In this document: in pieces, positions 7,461 through 13,081 of the stretch
Position numbering within the stretch: the first letter of the stretch is position 1
Layout of the letters: each line of letters begins with the position of its first letter
Source of the DNA: Promethearchaeota archaeon
GTDB lineage: Archaea > Asgardarchaeota > Lokiarchaeia > Sigyniarchaeales > Promethearchaeaceae
Direction of reading: 5' to 3'
NCBI GenBank assembly: GCA_014729055.1
Contig: WJKO01000576.1
Location: forward strand, 1-13,081
DNA length: 13,081 bases
Made by a program: the position numbers and the translations under genes
Notes under the pieces: model-generated
Databases searched by the model: none
What the model saw: the letters and a program-made list of their open reading frames with translations, nothing else
Told to the model about the DNA's origin: nothing

Positions 7461-10400
7461 ATAACCATCTCATTTTTGTTCTTTGTTATAAAATGTTGAA
7501 GTTTTCTACAAAATCCGGCATATTCTTCAAGTAATTTGTTCAGCAAGGGAATAGAAATATCTATTATCAATAAATCAGGACGATGATTTCGCTGTATACT
7601 TACAATTGCTGAAATTAATTCGGATGCATTTTCATCATAATTTTTGCTTAAGTGTTTCTTGAGCACATCTAAAAGCTCTAAAAGCGTTAAATCAGCAGAT
7701 AATTCCAGCTGGTTTCCTGCTATTCTTTGAATGTTAAAGATGAGCTTGTTATGTAGATAAGTATATGCTTCTCGATATTTCTTTGACTTGCACAGATAGA
7801 GAAATATATCGGTTCCCGTATTATTTTTGACAGGTTTTGGCATAAGCGATGTGTTATTTAACCGCTGATTTCGGGCAATCTCATTTACATGTTTTATTTT
7901 TTGACGGGTTGGTTTATATCGGTTTTTTACAGAACGCATTAAAAATTTAGATCCGTCCGTTAACTTTACATAACAGTTGTAATCAGGAAGCGAGGATACT
8001 AATTTTTTAAAATTCTCATCTTTAGAGAACTTTTCAGACGACTCTTCGGAAATCCTAAAAAAGAAAAAATTCGACATCTGCTGTCGAATCTTTTCAAAGA
8101 TACCTAAAGGGTTTTGCTCAGAAATGAATAACCCAACCGCTCGATTTGCAAATTGATTTATAATTGTCAATATCTTCTGTTCTAACAACTCTTTCGCAAT
8201 ATTGTCGGAGTTTAGAGAATCTGCATTTAACTTCGGCTGAAACAAATTGTGTGCTTCGTCGATAAAGATAATGTGCTTCAATTTATCTCCTTTTAGCACC
8301 GGAGCAAACGCTTCCAGGATATTCAAGAAACTCATAACAAGCAACCGTTGTTCAACTTTGTTGAAACCGAGCAAGTTCACAATTATTTTCGTGTTGCCAT
8401 GAAGAAATTTATGTATAAGATCGGGCAACCCAATTCCCAATTCCATAATATCACAAAATTGCGTATTCGAAATTATCATCTGTACTCTTTGTTCTATTGC
8501 TGTATAGATGTCTTGATGAGACTGCCCGTACTTATGTTGATCTAAATATTTAAGCATACCAGTTAATAGATCCTCTAATCTGCGAGGTATCCCCTTCCAT
8601 GTTTCCATTCTCTCGATTAAATAATTCTGAATGTACCGCACGGCATTATCAAGTAAACCAAGACCGCTTGTTATCGTTTCTGCTATTTCCATAATGGTTT
8701 GGCTATTTCCTAAAGTTCCATCTTTGGTTAGACATAGATATGGAATGCGAAAATTCGAGTCATGCAAACCAGTTACTTGATCAGAATAAAAGTTTAAAGC
8801 TTCTTTGTTATCTTTTGTACAGAAAATTATCTGAGAGATATCAGGATACGTCTGATGAATTTGATATAAAATGTGGCTTGCCAGATTCGTTTTCCCAGTT
8901 CTTGTCTTTCCAAATGCGACAGTTCCTTTTATCATATCGTCAATGTTAAATAAAACTGGGATTGTTGAAATTGAAGAAGACTGTATTTTATGACCGATTT
9001 CAATTAATCGCTTATTTTCTTGTTTTGTAAAGCTTAGAGGAGTGCTAAAGATTTCGTCCTCCGGCTTAATAGCCGATTTTATAAGTAGATTTTGATTTCT
9101 CAAATCGAAATCAAGGCATTTTGGCGTCACGATACAACCGTTGGGAATATGTCCGGTATAAATACATAACTTTGAAAACACGCCCACTTTTTTTATTGAT
9201 GCTTTTTCCTGTTTGATGTTCAAAAGATTGTCAGTTAACTTCCGTTCAATTGCAAATATCTTAGGATCTAAATGTCTGGAACTATAACCGATGTACATTT
9301 TAATTTTAAATAGCGGTTGTGCTTCCCACATCTGAAAAAGTTGTTTTCTTTTTTCTTCAGAAAGTTCACTCCGATAGCTTCTGAGACGTTTCTTGATTAT
9401 TCTGATAAAATTCTTATCTATTGCTTGAAATACTATGAAAAATCTTAATGTGGATGAAATCTCAGATGTAATTTGGCATATATTTTTAAAAATCGGCAGT
9501 ATATTGGGAAATGGAGCTTTCGGTAATTGTATTACTTTTAAATAAGTGGTGTTCCCAAAAAATTCTTTTAATGAACACTGACGGCTTGTGATTTTGCCGT
9601 CAATATCGGTAAATTCGCTTTTCAAGTTCTGAAGCGTCGCCTCCGCAAATGCCGTTGTTTGAGTTTGCTTTCTCGCATGTGTGCTGAATTTCAATGCTAT
9701 GCCTTGTTTTAAAAATACATCCAAATATTGTGAGTTTTGAGGAGATTGGATGAGAAAAGATTTGAAATCTTCAGACATCCAACCTGGTTTATCTGAATAA
9801 TAACTTTTTTCTTTATTATACTTGGCGGGTTTTGTGGTAATTTGCACCTCCGCTCTCCAAAAAGCCAGTATATTGAGATAAAAGAAAGGAGAAAGGAGTA
9901 TTAATCTTAGAGTTTTCAAGAAATTATTTAGAGTATATTGAAATACTGGGTCAATTAGATATTTTAGGTTCAAAAAAACGAAGAAAGACAATATTGCCGA
10001 TTCAACATAAAACGGATCATCAATAAAATAACTGAATACAACTGAACTAACGATATGTAACGCTAAACTGATAATAATTAAAACTGCATTTATGTTGTTG
10101 TGTTTAGTGTAGAAAATCTCATCTTTTCGCCTTTTATCGCTGTCTTTATTAACTGCTCTTGTGTTTATCTTTGCAACAATGATGAAAGTGAGAAGAAAAG
10201 TCTCTATTTCAAGGCAATTTACGTATAGATATTTGCTAAGAATTTCTAATAAAAACGATTCGCATCTATAACCAAAGATTATTAAACCAAAGATTATTAA
10301 ACCAAAAATCACGGCTTTTAGTGCTTGTTTTCGCAGTTTTACCAGCAATAAAGTTGAACTAAGTAATACAGTACTATACAATACACATTTATTCCATTTG

Positions 10401-10675
10401 CTGAAAAAGTTAAAGATGAGTACGAAATTCTCTTCGGTATTTTTTAAGACGATTTTCTTTAATTCATAAGCCAAAGGAACAACAGCCCCAATATATAAAC
10501 ATAGAACAAATACGTTTTTTGCCCTATATTTAACATACAGGATTATCCCTAAACTGAGGAAGAGGAAAAAAAAATGCGAACTTGCGGGATCAAAAATCAT
10601 TTTACATACATTTATCAAGATATCAAATGTATTATCTAATATCTCTTCGAAATATTCGTCCAATATTTTCTGCAT
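7457..10675 (-). CDS. Polytopic membrane HerA/VirB4/TraG-like DNA-pumping ATPase (1072 aa)
   Basis: Probable membrane-anchored ATPase of the HerA/FtsK superfamily, of the kind that drives DNA through conjugation or packaging pores. The first ~275 residues contain about eight hydrophobic segments (near 34-48, 54-72, 98-113, 119-136, 155-170, 195-218, 224-248, 255-273). A soluble region (about 280-560) follows, reminiscent of the N-terminal part of VirB4-like proteins. The ATPase core has Walker A GKTRTGKTN (589-597), Walker B HIIFIDEAHN (801-810, D806/E807) and a downstream SEQNP segment (852-856) before FFFFRI, the usual order in HerA/TraG proteins. A helical C-terminal extension (about 955-1072) is unassigned. 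Typical VirD4/TraG coupling proteins have about two membrane helices, so eight is unusual. The ATG at 10675 has AGAGGAT (10683-10689) seven bases ahead. The 3' end overlaps the 298-aa gene. Superfamily is confident; conjugative coupling protein versus VirB4-like or other HerA is not settled. Confidence 0.9.
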   Translation of the reverse strand: MQKILDEYFEEILDNTFDILINVCKMIFDPASSHFFFLFLSLGIILYVKYRAKNVFVLCLYIGAVVPLAYELKKIVLKNTEENFVLIFNFFSKWNKCVLYSTVLLSSTLLLVKLRKQALKAVIFGLIIFGLIIFGYRCESFLLEILSKYLYVNCLEIETFLLTFIIVAKINTRAVNKDSDKRRKDEIFYTKHNNINAVLIIISLALHIVSSVVFSYFIDDPFYVESAILSFFVFLNLKYLIDPVFQYTLNNFLKTLRLILLSPFFYLNILAFWRAEVQITTKPAKYNKEKSYYSDKPGWMSEDFKSFLIQSPQNSQYLDVFLKQGIALKFSTHARKQTQTTAFAEATLQNLKSEFTDIDGKITSRQCSLKEFFGNTTYLKVIQLPKAPFPNILPIFKNICQITSEISSTLRFFIVFQAIDKNFIRIIKKRLRSYRSELSEEKRKQLFQMWEAQPLFKIKMYIGYSSRHLDPKIFAIERKLTDNLLNIKQEKASIKKVGVFSKLCIYTGHIPNGCIVTPKCLDFDLRNQNLLIKSAIKPEDEIFSTPLSFTKQENKRLIEIGHKIQSSSISTIPVLFNIDDMIKGTVAFGKTRTGKTNLASHILYQIHQTYPDISQIIFCTKDNKEALNFYSDQVTGLHDSNFRIPYLCLTKDGTLGNSQTIMEIAETITSGLGLLDNAVRYIQNYLIERMETWKGIPRRLEDLLTGMLKYLDQHKYGQSHQDIYTAIEQRVQMIISNTQFCDIMELGIGLPDLIHKFLHGNTKIIVNLLGFNKVEQRLLVMSFLNILEAFAPVLKGDKLKHIIFIDEAHNLFQPKLNADSLNSDNIAKELLEQKILTIINQFANRAVGLFISEQNPLGIFEKIRQQMSNFFFFRISEESSEKFSKDENFKKLVSSLPDYNCYVKLTDGSKFLMRSVKNRYKPTRQKIKHVNEIARNQRLNNTSLMPKPVKNNTGTDIFLYLCKSKKYREAYTYLHNKLIFNIQRIAGNQLELSADLTLLELLDVLKKHLSKNYDENASELISAIVSIQRNHRPDLLIIDISIPLLNKLLEEYAGFCRKLQHFITKNKNEMVI
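10271..10306. repeat. 15-bp in-frame tandem repeat in a membrane helix of the ATPase
   Basis: ACCAAAGATTATTAA occurs twice without a mismatch (10271-10285 and 10286-10300), followed by a partial third copy ACCAAA. On the coding (minus) strand the unit is five codons and gives GLIIF-GLIIF-G in the fourth hydrophobic segment (about residues 125-135). The nucleotide identity of the copies suggests recent slippage or duplication that kept the frame. Confidence 0.95.
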
Positions 10676-10745
10676 TATTCAAATCCTCTTTTCTATTGAG
10701 GAACTGAATAATATGAGCGTGGCGGTTGATCGGAAGGAGTATCAG

Positions 10746-10970
10746 TTATAATTTGATCTTTGAAAACCATTTATCATATCCGTGTCTCATGAGTATTTTC
10801 ACAACTTCGGACGCGTCAGGTGTACGTATATCATCGGTATTATAACCGAGAAAGTCAAGTACTTTTTCCACTTTTTCGTAATCTTCGGTATCTCTGTTAT
10901 ATTTTAATGTAAAATTAATTAAAATATCTTTTTTTTCGGGTTTCGTTTTTTTTTCTGAGCCCATACTCAT
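10746..10970 (-). CDS. Small charged protein, first gene of the leftward operon (74 aa, unrecognised)
   Basis: No family recognised. After a lysine-rich start, the protein has an ILINFTLKYN strand-like segment followed by two or three probable helices (about 28-41, 52-64, 66-72), a compact alpha/beta arrangement. It has no cysteines, membrane segments or known motif. Start choice: ATG at 10968-10970 or the ATG two codons later (10962-10964). The TATA-like box at 10992-10984 is centred about 18 bp before the first and 24 bp before the second, and no clear Shine-Dalgarno exists, so leaderless initiation at Met3 is plausible. It lies 70 bp upstream of the ATPase gene in the same orientation and is the first gene after the divergent control region. 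A small regulator of this region would be a natural role, but nothing in the sequence proves it. Confidence 0.65.
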   Translation of the reverse strand: MSMGSEKKTKPEKKDILINFTLKYNRDTEDYEKVEKVLDFLGYNTDDIRTPDASEVVKILMRHGYDKWFSKIKL

Positions 10971-10983
10971 AATTTCAATTCCG

Positions 10984-11033
10984 TTTTTATAAGTTTTTCG
11001 AATTCTTACGAATATTCGAACTTGTTATAAAAA
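10984..11033. promoter_or_regulatory. Divergent promoter with mirror-image TATA boxes around a dyad operator
   Basis: TTATAAAAA is present on the minus strand at 10992-10984 and on the plus strand at 11025-11033. Exactly between them is the inverted repeat TTCGAAT (10997-11003) / ATTCGAA (11014-11020) with a 10-base spacer. The structure is symmetric about 11008.5, with 9+7 matching bases per arm interrupted by four unmatched bases. On the minus strand GAAAAAC precedes the TATA box, like a purine-rich BRE. The symmetry suggests one dimeric regulator acting on both the leftward (74-aa/ATPase) and rightward (58-aa/RadA-like) sets. Function is inferred. Confidence 0.6.
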
Positions 11034-11035
11034 TG

Positions 11036-11062
11036 TAATGATCATAGTTTTGATAATCATTA
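11036..11062. repeat. Inverted repeat TAATGAT/ATCATTA in the rightward leader
   Basis: TAATGAT (11036-11042) and ATCATTA (11056-11062) are exact reverse complements separated by 13 bases. They lie just downstream of the plus-strand TATA-like box at 11025-11033, where a repressor site or a weak leader hairpin could sit. The region is AT-rich, so chance occurrence is not excluded. Confidence 0.35.
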
Positions 11063-11085
11063 TAATTTATATAGATATTAGAAAT

Positions 11086-11093
11086 ATTTAAAT
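11086..11093 (+). promoter_or_regulatory. Alternative TATA box for the rightward operon
   Basis: ATTTAAAT preceded by AGAAAT (11080-11085), a BRE-like context. Usual archaeal spacing would place transcription start near 11115, leaving about 45 bases before the 58-aa ORF. It competes with the TTATAAAAA box at 11025-11033, which would give a leader of about 105 bases. Confidence 0.4.
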
Positions 11094-11118
11094 TCATAGA
11101 ATTTGATCAATTATTTAT

Positions 11119-11138
11119 CCGACAAAAACCGACATAAA
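11119..11138. repeat. Tandem 10-bp direct repeat CCGACAnAAA
   Basis: CCGACAAAAA (11119-11128) and CCGACATAAA (11129-11138) are adjacent and differ at one base. The unit is about one helical turn, so both copies face the same side of the DNA, as in some protein-binding sites. The pair falls next to the predicted start site of the 11086 promoter. Confidence 0.5.
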
Positions 11139-11160
11139 TTGTTAGGATGTGTTATGAAAG

Positions 11161-11337
11161 ATGAAATCAAGAAGAAGAAGAAATCAAGAAGAAGAAATGA
11201 AAAAGGAAAATGAAAATGCCAAGTATCATGGCAATATGAACCATAATCGAGGAGTTGACCTTTCTAAAATTGAAAAGCATACGTCGCTTCTATTCAATAA
11301 GATTGATTTTCAAAACTTCATGGGGGTGGAAAAATGA
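11161..11337 (+). CDS. Small basic/acidic-patch protein coupled to the RadA-like gene (58 aa)
   Basis: This is an uninterrupted 58-codon frame whose TGA (11335-11337) overlaps the ATG of the RadA-like gene (ATGA, 11334-11337), the same coupling used twice on the other strand. An in-frame TGA sits six bases before the ATG, so the start cannot be further upstream. GGATGTG (11145-11151) is a weak possible ribosome site. The N-terminus is low-complexity, MKSRRRRNQEEEM, produced by a 17-bp tandem duplication read in two frames. The rest (residues about 21-58) has normal complexity and ends KIDFQNFMGVEK. No family recognised. A small partner of the recombinase or a translational-coupling leader peptide are both possible. 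Expression is unproven, but the overlap and the GGGGGTGG site inside its 3' end support a real gene. Confidence 0.55.
   Translation: MKSRRRRNQEEEMKKENENAKYHGNMNHNRGVDLSKIEKHTSLLFNKIDFQNFMGVEK
11163..11196. repeat. 17-bp perfect tandem duplication
   Basis: GAAATCAAGAAGAAGAA occurs at 11163-11179 and again, without gap or mismatch, at 11180-11196. Because 17 is not a multiple of three, the second copy is read in another frame of the 58-aa ORF, giving an Arg run from copy one and a Glu run from copy two. It looks like a recent duplication in purine-rich sequence. Confidence 0.95.
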
Positions 11338-12413
11338 CGTTATGCGAAGACAATGATTTAACATCTTATGATTTAGGACCTGCTACTACAAAGCGATTAA
11401 TTGAAGCGGGATATACAGCTAAAAGCTTGTTACTTGAAACTCACGAGGCAATTTCGAAGAAGACAGGACTTGGGTTACGATCGATTCGTATTATTTTAAA
11501 AAAAATTAACTTGTCGCTCACGAAAATATCTACCGCTGATGTCATCTGGGAACAGCGAAGAAAACGCCCCCGACTCTCGATAAATCGATGTATTGATGAC
11601 ATATTGGGAGGAATCGAAACTGGTGGAATCACGGAATTCTTCGGCAAATCAGGTACGGGGAAAACTCAAATCTGCCATCAATTGTGTGTAAATGTTCAGA
11701 AACCTCAATCAAAAGGGGGACTGGGCGGAAATGTGCTCTATATTGATGCCGAAGGGACATTCAGACCTGAACGGCTGGTCGAGATCGCCGAACAAGAATC
11801 TAAGACCGAATGTAAGACCAAGCATGAAATAGAGTCAATGTTACAGACCGTCTACGTATTAAAAGCCTATAACAGCGATATGTTATCGGACAGCATCCAA
11901 AAATTGCACACGACCATAAAAGAAAAAGGAATTAAAATTAAATTGATCATAATTGATAGCGTGTCCTCATTTTTCTTTGAATTTGAAAGGTACGAGGAAC
12001 AACAGGACTATATTATTAACCTTCTAAATCCGCTGAAGAAATTGTTCGAAATATATCATGACCTTGCCGTTGTTATTACAAATCAAGTTACCGAAAACAA
12101 ACGGATCTTCTTCGGAGACCCGGTGGTTGCGTTAGGATCACACGCACTGGCTCACGGCGTAACAACCCGCGTATATTTGCGGAATTATAGCATGGACACA
12201 AGCAACAAATTCATTGCCAAATTGATTTCAAGCCCAAATCTTCCCGTTTCTGAAGCGGTCTATTATATAGACAAAAGCGGTATTGCTGACAAATGCCTAC
12301 CAGTGTGTAAAAAGGTTGAGGATGATACCTTTTCGGACGTTAAACGATTCTTGAATGAAATGAAAAACGGATCTCATGCAGATTCAAAATTTAACAATGA
12401 AATATATTCATAA
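11334..12413 (+). CDS. Divergent RadA/Rad51-family recombinase (359 aa)
   Basis: A strand-exchange ATPase of the archaeal RadA family, or a paralogue derived from it. An N-terminal helix-hairpin-helix region (about 8-58: LGPATTKRLIEAGYTAKSL, TGLGLRSI) is followed by the RecA core. This has Walker A GKSGTGKT (104-111), YIDAEGTFRPERL (136-148), AYNSD (178-182), Walker B LIIID (204-208), NQV (250-252) and the L2 segment FFGDP...LGSHALAH (259-274), ending near LPVSEAVY. Size matches chromosomal RadA (about 320-350). Departures: the FxxA polymerisation motif reads ISTA (65-68), and the L1 loop between Walker B and QQ (208-223) is about five residues shorter, lacks the usual GRG and has E for the R before QQ. 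GGGGGTGG (11322-11329) sits four bases before the ATG, which overlaps the 58-aa ORF stop. These changes suggest an element-encoded paralogue with altered filament or DNA contacts. Family is sure; the specialised role is inferred. Confidence 0.95.
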   Translation: MTLCEDNDLTSYDLGPATTKRLIEAGYTAKSLLLETHEAISKKTGLGLRSIRIILKKINLSLTKISTADVIWEQRRKRPRLSINRCIDDILGGIETGGITEFFGKSGTGKTQICHQLCVNVQKPQSKGGLGGNVLYIDAEGTFRPERLVEIAEQESKTECKTKHEIESMLQTVYVLKAYNSDMLSDSIQKLHTTIKEKGIKIKLIIIDSVSSFFFEFERYEEQQDYIINLLNPLKKLFEIYHDLAVVITNQVTENKRIFFGDPVVALGSHALAHGVTTRVYLRNYSMDTSNKFIAKLISSPNLPVSEAVYYIDKSGIADKCLPVCKKVEDDTFSDVKRFLNEMKNGSHADSKFNNEIYS

Positions 12414-12430
12414 ATTATAGAAAAAACGAG

Positions 12431-13000
12431 ATGATTGAATTGCAATGTGCAGATCTCCTATATATTTTTCATGCTATACGAGTTACAGAAAAAGCCATAA
12501 CCTTTTTGGAGCAGAAAGGAATAACGAAGGACTTTAAACTTGGATTGGCGGTTAAGGACCTACAAAGGTTTCATAAATTTTGTAAAACTCCTGAGGACGA
12601 GAGAGACATGATTACATTATTCGCTCAAGAGGTAAATCCGATGATGCTCTGTCATCTCTTGCTTCGCTTTATTTTTTTGAGGGATTTATATGCTGATTTT
12701 GAAAATACCTGCGATGAGAATGACTTGTTTTATGTGGAAGCATATAGAAATTTACTCGGTATTCATCCATATTCTGTAAAACAAGATTTTGCAGTCGGCA
12801 AAAACATAGCGAAATTATATCGGACTTATCAGGTTGAAGATAACGGTAATATTAAAGAAAGTTTTGAGCAATTTAAAGCAGAAATTTTTGCAACGGAGGA
12901 ATATCAACGTCTTAAACACGAATTACACGACAAACAATTGTTTCTGAAAGGTCTATTGCATGTTTTCCTGCGAAAGCCCGTTGATTTAGGAGATGTGTAA
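12431..13000 (+). CDS. Helical protein downstream of the RadA-like gene (189 aa, unrecognised)
   Basis: No family recognised. The chain looks almost entirely alpha-helical, with aromatic- and leucine-rich amphipathic helices (for example LLYIFHAIRV near residue 9 and PMMLCHLLLRFIFLRDLY near 70-87) and acidic patches. No transmembrane run is clean enough to call, and the few cysteines do not form a metal-binding pattern. It begins 17 bp after the RadA-like stop in the same direction, with only a weak GAG before the ATG, so it is probably cotranscribed. Its 3' end contains GGAGATG, which can serve the next gene. An accessory to the recombinase is possible from position alone. Confidence 0.75.
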   Translation: MIELQCADLLYIFHAIRVTEKAITFLEQKGITKDFKLGLAVKDLQRFHKFCKTPEDERDMITLFAQEVNPMMLCHLLLRFIFLRDLYADFENTCDENDLFYVEAYRNLLGIHPYSVKQDFAVGKNIAKLYRTYQVEDNGNIKESFEQFKAEIFATEEYQRLKHELHDKQLFLKGLLHVFLRKPVDLGDV

Positions 13001-13002
13001 CC

Positions 13003-13081
13003 TTGAAGAAATACCAGCGATATAAACTTATGATTGGCATATATCACCACAAGCTTGGTCCTATATTAATTTCGCCAAAAA
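13003..13081 (+). CDS. Start of a further gene, cut by the window edge (26 codons visible)
   Basis: An open frame begins at TTG (13003-13005), two bases after the stop of the 189-aa gene, with GGAGATG (12989-12995) seven bases ahead. It runs open to the window end. An internal ATG (13030-13032) could be the start instead, giving MIGIYHHKLGPILIS, but it lacks its own ribosome site. The visible part is too short to name a family. Spacing suggests it belongs to the RadA-like operon. Confidence 0.5.
   Translation, partial: MKKYQRYKLMIGIYHHKLGPILISPK

Noticed and set aside
10676..10745. Hidden gene in the 70-bp gap between the 74-aa and ATPase genes
   Set aside because: It is too short, with no start plus ribosome site giving a meaningful frame. 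It holds the ribosome site of the ATPase gene.
10971..11160. Replication origin in the AT-rich divergent region
   Set aside because: The region has dyads and a short direct repeat, but no iterated origin-box array or adjacent initiator gene. Promoter and operator function explains it better.
11154..11213. 19-codon frame of mainly Lys/Arg beginning at the ATG seven bases before the 58-aa ORF
   Set aside because: It ends quickly, is low-complexity and overlaps the better frame. It was kept only as part of the frame-switch idea.
1..13081. CRISPR array
   Set aside because: No set of regularly spaced 20-40-base repeats was found on reading. The only perfect repeats seen are the short 15-bp and 17-bp tandems.
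1..13081. tRNA or rRNA genes
   Set aside because: No tRNA cloverleaf landmarks or rRNA-like conserved stretches were noticed in the short intergenic gaps.

Overview
The window looks archaeal. It carries a full-length but divergent RadA-type recombinase, AT-rich promoters with TATA-like boxes and purine-rich BRE-like flanks, Shine-Dalgarno-type sites before several genes, and repeated ATGA stop/start overlaps. Nothing housekeeping is present. The mix of a recombinase, a membrane-anchored HerA/VirB4-type DNA-pumping ATPase, a giant RNA-guided-type nuclease and several unrecognised small genes points to an accessory element (plasmid, provirus or other extrachromosomal element) or an integrated island. 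The host group cannot be read from the sequence.

Layout. Two gene sets diverge from a control region at about 10971-11160. Leftward (minus strand) run a 74-aa protein, a 1072-aa polytopic HerA/VirB4/TraG-like ATPase and a 298-aa highly charged protein coupled to it by an ATGA overlap. After a 174-bp gap that can hold a terminator and a promoter come a 202-aa helical protein and, again coupled by ATGA, a 1919-aa protein. Rightward (plus strand) run a 58-aa ORF overlapping by ATGA a 359-aa RadA-like protein, then a 189-aa unknown and the beginning of another gene cut by the window edge.

The main discovery candidate is the 1919-aa protein. Its C-terminal quarter has the ordered signature of TnpB/Cas12 nucleases: a RuvC-I-like GID (D1486), RuvC-II VVED (E1624), a CxxC...Cx4C zinc ribbon (C1676/C1679/C1710/C1715) and RuvC-III DGNAAFN (D1783). 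About 1480 residues precede it, with two more apparent zinc-binding modules. That makes it larger than any type V effector I know. No CRISPR array, cas1/cas2 or TnpA transposase is visible, so the source of any guide RNA is open. The dedicated 202-aa neighbour suggests a two-protein system.

The control region is the second notable structure. Mirror-image TTATAAAAA boxes, one per strand, flank a TTCGAAT...ATTCGAA dyad, so one regulator could control both the leftward and rightward sets. The genes read as a mobile-element module: DNA movement (ATPase), homologous pairing (RadA-like) and targeted cleavage for defence, competition or maintenance (giant nuclease). The joint role is inference.
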